A stretch of 64,000 nucleotides of DNA from Candidatus Saccharimonadota bacterium (GTDB lineage Bacteria > Patescibacteriota > Saccharimonadia > Saccharimonadales > JAGQMS01): the NCBI GenBank assembly GCA_020428535.1, contig JAGQMS010000003.1, positions 1-64,000 of the forward strand, in the 5' to 3' direction. Every line of letters begins with the position of its first letter. The stretch's first letter is position 1. Of the stretch, positions 42,293 to 50,848 are shown in pieces. Made by a program: the position numbers and the translations under genes. The notes below the pieces were generated by a model. It made no database searches and had not been told where the DNA came from. It saw nothing but the letters and a program-made list of their open reading frames with translations.

Positions 42293-43396
42293 ATGAACGT
42301 CGTTGTCTATGTCCCGAATCTAGGTGGAAAAACCGGTTCTCCAATCAGAGCGCTCAACATCATATATGGCCTACGCAAATTTGGCGTAGGCTACAATCTC
42401 AATCTTGTTTCTTCGGGCTTTGATGACGAGTTGATGAACTCGTTTACATGCTACAGCACTCAGACTTATGGTGGTATTAAACAGGCTGTATCATTTGCAG
42501 TGCAGGAAAGTAGGGCAGATTTTATACTCTGCATAACGCATGCACACGTAAATATTATAAATAAAGTAGCACGCAAATGTAATGTACCATTATTCGTAGA
42601 TATACATGGTATAAGGTCATTGGAAATCTTGGAAGAACCGATTAGACTCTTGCGCAAGATAAAAAATATTTACGAATGTTTGCCTTGGTTTCTTGGACTG
42701 TTCGGTGCGAGAAAAATATTTTGTGCTAATCCTAAACTCTATGACCTAATGAGAATAATATTTTGGGGTAGAGCAATTAAGGTATGTGGCATAACAGATG
42801 TTTCTAGTTTTAAGTATGCTGAAAATGAAAGCAGAAGTAAGCACGTAAAGATACTATACGCAGGTAATTTAAACGCATACCAGGGTGTTGATCTATTGCT
42901 CGACGCAATTGAGTTAATCGGCGACGATAGAGGTCTAAAATTTTATTTAGCTTCTAATAGCGATATATCCAACGTCAAATTAAGAGACAGAATCATCGAT
43001 TTAAAAAAATCATCAAATTTATATGTAATTGACCCTATAGCCTATAAGCTATATCCTAAATTCTTAGCTACAATGGATGTCTTTGTCATACCTAGAAAGT
43101 TTAGTTTGACAGCATATTTGGCATTTCCACAAAAAATAGTTGAATCAATGAGCTCAGGAAAATGTGTAATTGCGACAGACATTGCGCCACATAGATTCGC
43201 ACTGAAGGATCCTTTGTGTGGAATTCTATGCAAACCTGATCCGAAAAATTTAGCGAATGCTATAATTAGGTCCAAGAATAGAAAACTTAGAATGGTTCTT
43301 GGTAAGTTGGCTAGAAAAAAAGCTACTGAGAGCTATGATATATCCGTACAAATTCCAAAGATTATTCGTGGCATCGAGGAGGGAATTGCATCATGA
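42293..43396 (+). CDS. GT4-like glycosyltransferase
   Basis: The 367-residue GT-B protein begins VVYVPNLGGKTGSPIRALNI. It continues with LYAGNLNAYQGVDLLLDAI and FPQKIVESMSSGKCVIATDI, in place of the usual EGFG donor motif. ATAGGAG precedes the ATG. Its stop overlaps the next gene by 4 nt (ATGA). It is somewhat more AT-rich by eye than its neighbours, which may point to separate origin. Confidence 0.82.
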   Translation: MNVVVYVPNLGGKTGSPIRALNIIYGLRKFGVGYNLNLVSSGFDDELMNSFTCYSTQTYGGIKQAVSFAVQESRADFILCITHAHVNIINKVARKCNVPLFVDIHGIRSLEILEEPIRLLRKIKNIYECLPWFLGLFGARKIFCANPKLYDLMRIIFWGRAIKVCGITDVSSFKYAENESRSKHVKILYAGNLNAYQGVDLLLDAIELIGDDRGLKFYLASNSDISNVKLRDRIIDLKKSSNLYVIDPIAYKLYPKFLATMDVFVIPRKFSLTAYLAFPQKIVESMSSGKCVIATDIAPHRFALKDPLCGILCKPDPKNLANAIIRSKNRKLRMVLGKLARKKATESYDISVQIPKIIRGIEEGIAS

Positions 43397-45162
43397 AACA
43401 CTTTAGTCCGCTAGTATCCATAATTATCCCAGTATATAACGGGTCAAACTACCTTAAAGAAGCAATTGATAGTGCGCTCGCGCAAACATACAAAAATATT
43501 GAGATCATTGTTGTTAACGATGGATCGAAAGACCGAGGTGCGACAGAAAGGATAACAAAGTCGTATGGGGATAAGATTCGATATTTCTCTAAAAAGAATG
43601 GTGGCGTAGCTACGGCGCTCAACCTTGGAATAGCAAAGATGAAAGGCGAGTACTTTTCATGGCTCAGCCACGACGACCTTTACTATGAAGATAAAATTCA
43701 AAAACAGATTGAATTCTTGTCAAAACTGGATGACAAACGAGTATTTTTGTATTCAAACTATTCTATCTTAACGGGCAAGAAAGTTACGCCGGTTGTACAT
43801 AATCACGAACTGCTCCGTCGCAAAAGTAAGTATTCATTACTTAGAGGTTGTGTGAATGGTATAACCGTGCTGATTCCGAGATTTATGTTTGACGAGTTCG
43901 GAGAGTTTGATACTCAGCTTAGATGTACGCAGGACTATGACTACTGGACGAGAATACAAAAGAAATATGACTTTATACATATGGAAGATATCCTTTCGGT
44001 AACTAGGCTTCACCCAAAGCAGGATAGCAATGTGTCTCCGAACGTTTTACTTGAAGGGAATAAACTTTGGATAAGTATGATCGAATCCATGCCTGATAGC
44101 GAGAAGGAAATATATGAAAGTACAAAATACAATTTCTACCATGAAATGGTTAAGTTCCTAGAGACTACCCCATACACAGAGGCTCTTGATTATTGTAAGT
44201 CCGTACGTTCTAGACTTGAAGGCGAAATCAATAACTTGCCGATTACATATAAAGTATCAGTAGTGATGCCGTTCTATAATCGTATAGACGTCACAATCAG
44301 AGCGCTACAATCAATCATTTCTCAAAGCTACAAAAACATTGAGATAATACTTGTAAACGATGGTTCAACGGACAATTTAAGCAAGCTCAAGAAACTCGTT
44401 AGTACTGATAAGCGCGCGAGAATAGTCGACCTCAAGGATAATTCGGGCCCAGCCAAAGCAAGAAATGTAGGTATTGATCAATCTACCGGTGAATATATAG
44501 CCTTCCTGGACTCTGATGATGAATTCTTAGACATAAAAATAGAGACTCAGCTCAAAGAGATGGTCAAGCACAACAAGAACATTAGCTATACATCATATAC
44601 TCGGCACGGTGGAGGCGAGGATAAGGTTATGCGAGATACTCAGCTCACGGGACTTGTAGTGCCAAAGATTATTCGTGGTGCGTCAATTGCGACACCAACA
44701 GTAATCGTCAGTAGAAATCTACTGAATTTGCATAACATACGATTTAACGAAAAGATTCGGATTGGGGAAGATTCCTGTTTTTGGATGGACATCGCGAAGT
44801 ATACAGATGTCCTGCTGGTCGATAAACCCCTCACTATTGTCAATGTAGACGGCGTTAGTGCTGCTTATAATGAAGAAAAAACTATCACTGGTGTTAAGAA
44901 CATCCTTGTGTATCTTTTAACTGATGATTATTACTCCACGTTTAATACAGATATTTCCTGGGTCTGCGAGAACTTCTATAAAATTAATCAAAACCTACAA
45001 CTTCGGAATAAGCGTGCAGATGAAATTGATACGCGGACTGCTGGTTTTGCTGTACCAAAATTTCTGACCAAAACTTTGCCCTACCGAGCTATACGGAGAA
45101 TGCGTACAGATGGCCCAAAAGGACTTGCAAGGTCTGTCTCGAATAGGCTAAAGAGACTATGA
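43393..45162 (+). CDS. Tandem double GT2 glycosyltransferase
   Basis: The 589-residue protein carries two complete GT-A domains of family 2. The first has VSIIIPVYNGSNYLKEAID, VNDGSKD and LSHDDLYYED. The second starts near residue 290 with VSVVMPFYNRIDVTIRAL, then VNDGSTDNLSK and FLDSDDEFLDIK. Each keeps the DxD-like metal site (HDD, DSDD). Such bifunctional enzymes add two sugars in sequence, as in capsule and hyaluronan-like synthesis. 4-nt overlaps on both sides show tight coupling. Confidence 0.9.
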   Translation: MKHFSPLVSIIIPVYNGSNYLKEAIDSALAQTYKNIEIIVVNDGSKDRGATERITKSYGDKIRYFSKKNGGVATALNLGIAKMKGEYFSWLSHDDLYYEDKIQKQIEFLSKLDDKRVFLYSNYSILTGKKVTPVVHNHELLRRKSKYSLLRGCVNGITVLIPRFMFDEFGEFDTQLRCTQDYDYWTRIQKKYDFIHMEDILSVTRLHPKQDSNVSPNVLLEGNKLWISMIESMPDSEKEIYESTKYNFYHEMVKFLETTPYTEALDYCKSVRSRLEGEINNLPITYKVSVVMPFYNRIDVTIRALQSIISQSYKNIEIILVNDGSTDNLSKLKKLVSTDKRARIVDLKDNSGPAKARNVGIDQSTGEYIAFLDSDDEFLDIKIETQLKEMVKHNKNISYTSYTRHGGGEDKVMRDTQLTGLVVPKIIRGASIATPTVIVSRNLLNLHNIRFNEKIRIGEDSCFWMDIAKYTDVLLVDKPLTIVNVDGVSAAYNEEKTITGVKNILVYLLTDDYYSTFNTDISWVCENFYKINQNLQLRNKRADEIDTRTAGFAVPKFLTKTLPYRAIRRMRTDGPKGLARSVSNRLKRL

Positions 45163-46883
45163 ATAAAGCGATACCTGGCATTATCCCGGCTGATGACGGG
45201 ATGAAAAAAGAAGAATATGATTTTGCTTATTCTAATGCCATCAGAGATCTAGGCTATGAGAAGGTACTGAATCATTTTGGGAGTATAGATCATGTGATAG
45301 ATCATTACGAGGAGTTACTAGCGAACAATATGCCAAGAAGCTCTGCGTTCTTTATTTCAACTGTTATAAAAAAGCTTGTTTTAGGGCATCCTCATGACGT
45401 TTTAATGAATGTTTTTTCGGCGAATTTATCACTACAGATAGAGCACGATATTGATATTCTAGAAAAGCTTATCTTGAAGACTAAAAAGCCGTCAAAAAGA
45501 ACAAGGATTATGTTTTGTTCAGGGCACTGGCTAACCGGAGGAATGGAGAGGGTCCTGTCGTTGTTATTCGATCAGCTCAAAGACGACTACGATATCTTTT
45601 TGCTCACCCCCTATACCGACACACAGAGCCGTATTACCGTACCGGACTATGTCACATCCATAAGAATTAGCAGCGAGATGTTCGTTAAGCATTTTGATTC
45701 ACTGATTCTAGCATACGCTTTGCTCCTAGACATCAATGTTGTAATCGGATTCATGAATATGTTTGCCAAACAGTTAAATTTCTATAATATTTCTGTCGGT
45801 ACAGATATAAAGACAGTTGCTTCAAATCACGAATATTACTTTTATCCATATAAGAGCGCCGGTCATTACGAAGTCGTCAAAAAAAGACTAGAAGCTTTCT
45901 CGAACTGTACTGCTATAGTTTGGCCATTGAACTTTAATGCTGCACTATGCGGTCTATATGTTAAAAATAATTATGTTATAGGGAATCCGAATAACCCACA
46001 TTTTATACAAGATGGATTAAAAACGCCTAAAGATGAAATCGTTCTGTGTGTAGGTCGGTTTGATGATTATGTAAAGCGTATTGATAGAATTCTCGAATGC
46101 TTTGCTTTAGTGATAAAAAAAGTACCATCTGCTAAATTAGTCATCGTAGGGAAGTACAACAGGACGGCGGCAATTAGTCCACACAGTCCCGATACGATAA
46201 ATGATTTGATTATAAACCTCGCAATTCCTGAAGAATCTATAAAGTTCGTTGGAGAAGTTAATAATGTTGATGAATACTACTCTAGAGCTAAGGTTTTACT
46301 TTTGACGTCAAACAGTGAAGGGTTTGGCATGGTGGTGAACGAAGCGGCTCAGTTCGGCGTACCTACAGTATGTAACTATATACCAGGAATTGAAGATCTT
46401 GTAGTTAATGGTACGAACGGCTATGTTGTGGAGCAGGGTGATATGGAAACAATGTCCGAAAAGGTTTGTGATTTACTTAAAAATGAGAAACTACGCGCAA
46501 AGCTTGGTCGGGGAGCTACCAAGTTGGTGCATACGTATGAGCCCAGTATTATAGGTGATAAGTGGCGTTTTCTTATCGACTCAATAACCAAGACGGGTGA
46601 CGTTAGCTCTTTAGGAAAAAGATTGAATTCTAGGCTAGGATATAAAGTATCCGACCAACAACTGTTTATGAAGATACTTTCAACTGAGCTCAATGAAATA
46701 TTCTATATGGCGACACAAAATGCTTATCAAAGAAATCATGGCTACACGCATACTTTGCTATTAAAGATAAAAAGACTACCCAGGAGACTTTCGGAGAATA
46801 TTAAGTTTGAGGGTATTATTAGGACTTGCATAAAGATTGTGTCAAGGTCATATAAAATTGTACGCAAAAAAGTTACCAAATAA
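45159..46883 (+). CDS. GT4-family glycosyltransferase with N-terminal helical extension
   Basis: The 574-residue protein has about 110 residues of helical lead. The GT-B domain then starts FCSGHWLTGGMERVLSLLF. Donor-site motifs are LCVGRFDDYVKRIDRILECF and SNSEGFGMVVNEAAQFG. The GT core matches the one at 40753 closely (same HW-x-TGGMER and RF-DDYVKRIDR words), so the two arose by duplication and then gained different extensions. It ends the operon that began at 40753. Confidence 0.88.
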   Translation: MNKAIPGIIPADDGMKKEEYDFAYSNAIRDLGYEKVLNHFGSIDHVIDHYEELLANNMPRSSAFFISTVIKKLVLGHPHDVLMNVFSANLSLQIEHDIDILEKLILKTKKPSKRTRIMFCSGHWLTGGMERVLSLLFDQLKDDYDIFLLTPYTDTQSRITVPDYVTSIRISSEMFVKHFDSLILAYALLLDINVVIGFMNMFAKQLNFYNISVGTDIKTVASNHEYYFYPYKSAGHYEVVKKRLEAFSNCTAIVWPLNFNAALCGLYVKNNYVIGNPNNPHFIQDGLKTPKDEIVLCVGRFDDYVKRIDRILECFALVIKKVPSAKLVIVGKYNRTAAISPHSPDTINDLIINLAIPEESIKFVGEVNNVDEYYSRAKVLLLTSNSEGFGMVVNEAAQFGVPTVCNYIPGIEDLVVNGTNGYVVEQGDMETMSEKVCDLLKNEKLRAKLGRGATKLVHTYEPSIIGDKWRFLIDSITKTGDVSSLGKRLNSRLGYKVSDQQLFMKILSTELNEIFYMATQNAYQRNHGYTHTLLLKIKRLPRRLSENIKFEGIIRTCIKIVSRSYKIVRKKVTK

Positions 46884-46944
46884 CTACATATATTTTTTCG
46901 TTGAGTAGCGATAGGCTATTCCTGGAACGCTTGACTTTGGGTAA

Positions 46945-48531
46945 CTATATATTCGCTGGCATTGGTACACCGTCAGGTATGAGCTGCATCTCAGCGGGGC
47001 TAATATTAACAACATCGGCCCAGTTGTATGAATAGCTTAAGAAAATTGCTTCATTTGGAAATGGACGCTTCGTGCCGTTCTCTATAAAGAAGATCCCTAA
47101 ATTAATAACAGATACTAGTTTTCCATTTCTGAAATTGACATTATATGGCATAGGTGTACCAGCTGGGATTAGGGAAAGTTCTGAATTACTTATAACAAGC
47201 GCATCAGAAAACTTGTATCCAAAGCTCATGAATGTCACTTCATTTGGGAATGGACGCTTCTGACCGTTTGATACCACATACATGCCCTTACCGGTCGAGG
47301 TCACGAGTAATCCATCCCTCTTGTGGGTGTCGTATGCCATTGGAGTACCGTCTGGTATAAGTGATATCTCGGCGTCGCTAATCTTTAGTGCATCTGTATA
47401 TTTATATCCATAACTTAAGAAAATTGCTTCACTTGGGAATGCGCGCTTGGTGCCATTAGCAACAATGAACATGCCACCTGTTTTACTCGTAACGAGTAGT
47501 CCGTTTCTGAAATTAACATTATATGCCATTGGGGGACCGTCTGGTATAAGTGATAGCTCTGCGCTGGTCACGGGAAGCACATTTGCCCAACTGTATGAGT
47601 AACTAAAAAAAGTTTCTTCATTGGGGAAGGCTCTCTTAGTATCGTTTTGTATAAGGTATGTACCGCCGTTACTGCTTACTAGGTTACGGATTGAATCACC
47701 GAACCAGTCATTAAACATTCGCCAAAAGTTTCGGTTGCCGTATGCGCTGCACCCATCGCCGGTACCATACATATTATTTAAAGCAGCTTGGTTGGGGACA
47801 TATGGGGTATAGATATAAAGCGCAGCTGTGTACTTGTTTTCGATAAATACGCTCTGACGCCCGCATGCAGTATTGGGGTTATACAGAATATTGTTCCAGC
47901 CAGGTGCATAGTTATATTGATCAAAATGATTAACATAATAATTAAATTGGGCACCAGCATTATTAACTTGAGTCCAAAGCCATGCATATGCGGGGTTGCA
48001 TGGTGCAGTGTCGGGGCAGTTGTTGCCGGTGGCTTTTTCAAATTGTGAGGCGTAGGGCCAGTCGTCTGTAACTAGGCTCTGTTCTTTTTGTAACAATACA
48101 AGAAATACTTGAGGGTTTATGTTTTGGGCTTGTGCAGCGTTATAAATTAACTGAGCTGCTGAGAGGCCACCAGGGACTACAATCGAGGGGTCTGTGGCAT
48201 TATTAGCTTTGGTGGTCGGATTCTCGACATAGTCTTTAAGGCAGGTGTAGGGTGCAGGGTCCTTACCGTTGTCTAAAGACCACTGAGCTCGTGTTGGGCC
48301 GCCTGCCCACATTAGCTTTGTGCCGTATGTATCACAGGTCGGAACCTTGCTATCCAGGAATTGCTGAATCTGATCAACCGTCATGGATGCTTTATTTTGG
48401 AAAACTACATCATCGATTATGCGACCCGGCTTCCAGTCTCCGGCAGAGACTGCATAAGATCTCGGAGTACGTAAATATAGCATCGCGCAAAGAGCAGAAA
48501 GAAAAAGTAAAGTTGGGCCGTACTTTCTCAT
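46945..48531 (-). CDS. Secreted repeat protein with a possible lysozyme-like domain
   Basis: The 528-residue protein has an N-terminal signal or anchor segment. Residues about 35-275 form a Trp/Cys-rich region with SAAQLIYNAAQAQNINPQVF and LVLLQKEQSLVTDDW, where the Glu could be catalytic as in lytic transglycosylases. Residues 285-528 hold four tandem units of about 56 residues, each with NGTKRAFPNEAIFLSY-like words followed by LIPDGTPM. The unit count and spacing suggest beta-type repeats binding wall or glycan. A TATAAT ends 6 nt before the ATG, inside the previous gene. The function is not established. Confidence 0.7.
   Translation of the reverse strand: MRKYGPTLLFLSALCAMLYLRTPRSYAVSAGDWKPGRIIDDVVFQNKASMTVDQIQQFLDSKVPTCDTYGTKLMWAGGPTRAQWSLDNGKDPAPYTCLKDYVENPTTKANNATDPSIVVPGGLSAAQLIYNAAQAQNINPQVFLVLLQKEQSLVTDDWPYASQFEKATGNNCPDTAPCNPAYAWLWTQVNNAGAQFNYYVNHFDQYNYAPGWNNILYNPNTACGRQSVFIENKYTAALYIYTPYVPNQAALNNMYGTGDGCSAYGNRNFWRMFNDWFGDSIRNLVSSNGGTYLIQNDTKRAFPNEETFFSYSYSWANVLPVTSAELSLIPDGPPMAYNVNFRNGLLVTSKTGGMFIVANGTKRAFPSEAIFLSYGYKYTDALKISDAEISLIPDGTPMAYDTHKRDGLLVTSTGKGMYVVSNGQKRPFPNEVTFMSFGYKFSDALVISNSELSLIPAGTPMPYNVNFRNGKLVSVINLGIFFIENGTKRPFPNEAIFLSYSYNWADVVNISPAEMQLIPDGVPMPANI
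46950..47680 (-). repeat. Four tandem repeat units in the secreted protein
   Basis: Four in-frame copies of a roughly 165-170-nt unit occur. Each encodes G-x-N/D-G-x-K-R-x-F-P-N/S-E and, about 30 residues later, SLIPDG/AG-x-PM. The copies differ at many positions, so the array is old or under selection. Confidence 0.75.
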
Positions 48532-48533
48532 GA

Positions 48534-49082
48534 CTATATTATAATCTCCTGGCTATCGCTAGCTGTAGAGCCGCTTTTGTCCGTGGCTGTTACATCAAGT
48601 TTCCATGTGCCTGTACTCAGCTGTGACATAGGAATATACAAATTTTCGCAACTATATTGGCCCTCAATCATTGTGGCTCCAGAGCTGGCGGTTGCTGATT
48701 GCGAATCTTTTGTCATAATTGCCGAACAGCTCGCATCTGTAGTGCCGGAAATGACTGCCTTGATTAGATAACGATCGCCAGATTCTCGAGCTGAAGTAAT
48801 CAGAATTGAAATGTTTTCATTGCTGACAGTAGGAGTTGAAGAAGTATTAGATTTACTTGGGGAAACAGTTGAATCTTCGGCTTTGGCTGGCCCGTAGTCA
48901 ATCTTATTCGAAGGCGTGCTTTGTGAAGCAGACGGGGAAGTCGTAGCGACTGTCGAGGTGGACTTACTGTGAAAATGAATTAGATTTGTGACATGAGCGA
49001 GTTCCAGTATGGCAAACACCATCAAGCATGCACAAAATGCAACCGCAGGTATAATTATTTTAATTTTTTTTGATTTTTTCAT
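48534..49082 (-). CDS. Single-pass exported protein with Ser/Thr linker
   Basis: The 182-residue protein has a basic N-terminus, one transmembrane helix (about residues 8-28), a Ser/Thr/Pro-rich linker (residues 35-90) and a C-terminal domain with two Cys that reads like an Ig-type beta sandwich (ILITSARESGDRYLIKAVIS, WKLDVTATDKSGSTASD). It is probably a surface protein with the helix as anchor. The gene ends 3 nt before the start of the repeat protein, whose promoter lies in its last codons. The function is unknown. Confidence 0.65.
   Translation of the reverse strand: MKKSKKIKIIIPAVAFCACLMVFAILELAHVTNLIHFHSKSTSTVATTSPSASQSTPSNKIDYGPAKAEDSTVSPSKSNTSSTPTVSNENISILITSARESGDRYLIKAVISGTTDASCSAIMTKDSQSATASSGATMIEGQYSCENLYIPMSQLSTGTWKLDVTATDKSGSTASDSQEIII
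48538..48543 (-). promoter_or_regulatory. -10 element of the repeat-protein gene (leaderless)
   Basis: TATAAT on the minus strand ends 6 nt before the ATG at 48529-48531 and overlaps the last codons of the upstream gene. Confidence 0.6.
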
Positions 49083-49353
49083 TTTTAATTGGCCATATTA
49101 GTCAATTAACATTAGCATAATTCAACCAGTTTTGTCAAGTATACAAGAGAAGTAATATGCATCAATATAATATTAAAACACTATGATCCATCTATTGTGG
49201 ATAGCAATAAAATTTAACCATTCTATTTTTGTTGTCATGAAAATATGAAATTTGTCTGAGAATAATACAAATATAAGTTGATTGACCGGTTAAAGATTTC
49301 CGAAAATATTTTAAATTGTGTAAACTATTCATTAATAAACGTAAGAGGTAATA
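49083..49353. other. AT-rich divergent intergenic region
   Basis: This 271-nt region lies between divergent genes for exported proteins. On the minus strand TTGACA (49133-49138), an 18-nt spacer and TGC-TAATGT (49109-49114) make a plausible promoter for the gene at 48534-49082. On the plus strand TTGACC (49282-49287) is a weak -35, and AGAGG precedes the ATG at 49354. No other gene or strong structure is seen. Confidence 0.5.
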
Positions 49354-50604
49354 ATGGATCAGCAGCAACAGAACCAGCAACAATTTGATCGGCCACAGAC
49401 TGATGCGAATCAAATTAAACAACCACAAATAATAAATCAAAATTTGAATCAACCTCAAAGTTTTCAACCACAGGCAATACAGCCAAATATGAACCAGTTC
49501 AGTCCGCAAGTAAAATCAACAAGTGGGCTGGCTATTGCAAGCATCATCCTTGCTTTTTTAGTACCGGTAGTTGGCATGATCCTTGGCTTTATTGCTTCAT
49601 CAAAAGCTAAGAAAAATGGCCAATCCGTGACGCTACCTACAATTTCATGGATAATTGGTTTGGTAGGAACGCTAGCTTCAATTGTAGTAGGATTGATAAT
49701 TATTCTGTCAATTTTTAACCTTGGTGCTACTAATAAGAAGTTCTTGAAGGCGGTTTTTAATAAAGACTATGACACTGCGTGTTCACTTTATGGTGCTGAG
49801 TCGGTAACCGATTTGGCTGATTGCAGATCATTATTGGAAGATGTAAACTCTAAGTACTCCGGCTACAGGGTAGTTAAAATTAGTAAATCATCCGATGGGT
49901 CCGTTAAACTTCAGGCTAACCTTGTATCTACAAAAGGTGAAACATCAAGTCTTGGGGCTGCAGTTGTTGTAGATAAGGTAAACGGCAAGAACCAAGTTAC
50001 CAATTTTATATATGGAGCTTCTACGTTTGAAAACGATACTGTTTCTAAAGGCCAAACTGGAAGTAATACAAAAGCAAGCACACTGAACCCACTATATGAC
50101 AGCACTCCTGCATCAGATGATACGTATAAAACTCCTTGCTTCAGATACGATATTCCTAAACCACATGGTCCAGTTCCGGTTGGAACTATTTGTACGGGGG
50201 ATAATATTTTCTCAAGCCCAGATAATAAATTGCAGTACCGCACGAGCGTACAGGGTTACGGGCCATTTGACGACTACAATACACTGGATAAGTGCTATGC
50301 CTATGAGAAGAAATTAATTGAAGGCACAGACAGCACTATAGTAAATGTATCTGATGCAACTTGGGGCGGACAAAAAGCTAAAAAATTTGTAGAACGTTTT
50401 AGCTCGTCATTTAGCACGGGTGTTACGATTAACGGTAACTATATCGTAACGGTATTACCATCACCTCTTGATGATACAGGATTTGCGTCGGCATCAGGTG
50501 GATACATACAATATCAGTGCTTTGTGTTCAGCCTTTACTCTGATAATGGCGAGGATACATCAGCGGTATTTAATGATATCATATCAAGCTGGATCTGGCG
50601 CTAG
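49354..50604 (+). CDS. Membrane protein with DUF4190-like helices and exported domain
   Basis: The 416-residue protein has a Gln/Asn/Pro-rich cytosolic lead (residues 1-48). Two transmembrane helices follow (about 50-73 and 85-115) in a DUF4190-like hairpin (SGLAIASIILAFLVPVVGMI). An extracytoplasmic region of about 280 residues contains a small alpha+beta piece (FNKDYDTACSLYG) and a Cys-containing C-terminal domain. Several such Q-rich membrane proteins occur in this window. I do not know the function. AGAGG is a good Shine-Dalgarno. Confidence 0.7.
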   Translation: MDQQQQNQQQFDRPQTDANQIKQPQIINQNLNQPQSFQPQAIQPNMNQFSPQVKSTSGLAIASIILAFLVPVVGMILGFIASSKAKKNGQSVTLPTISWIIGLVGTLASIVVGLIIILSIFNLGATNKKFLKAVFNKDYDTACSLYGAESVTDLADCRSLLEDVNSKYSGYRVVKISKSSDGSVKLQANLVSTKGETSSLGAAVVVDKVNGKNQVTNFIYGASTFENDTVSKGQTGSNTKASTLNPLYDSTPASDDTYKTPCFRYDIPKPHGPVPVGTICTGDNIFSSPDNKLQYRTSVQGYGPFDDYNTLDKCYAYEKKLIEGTDSTIVNVSDATWGGQKAKKFVERFSSSFSTGVTINGNYIVTVLPSPLDDTGFASASGGYIQYQCFVFSLYSDNGEDTSAVFNDIISSWIWR

Positions 50605-50848
50605 CTAAGCTGACTTGCTGACAATAATCGTTCTTTCTCTAAACAATATTTGCCTTTAACGTAAAGGTGTAATGTGTGTAAATTAAACCTAGAGTGCTAC
50701 GTTATACATTTTGTTGTTACTAGCGTTTATCTGGCAGAACAAATTTTTTTTGAAATTGAAATTTGGTATTTTGTATTGCAGAAAATAAAACTAAATATCC
50801 TAAAAATACTGGGCGAGTTTTTCGCGGAATTTATAGAAAATTGATTGT
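50605..50848. other. Convergent intergenic region without a gene
   Basis: This 244-nt AT-rich region has only a short palindrome, CCTTTA-ACG-TAAAGG (about 50652-50666), and scattered T tracts. No terminator with a convincing stem and U run and no reading frame of note is visible. Confidence 0.4.
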
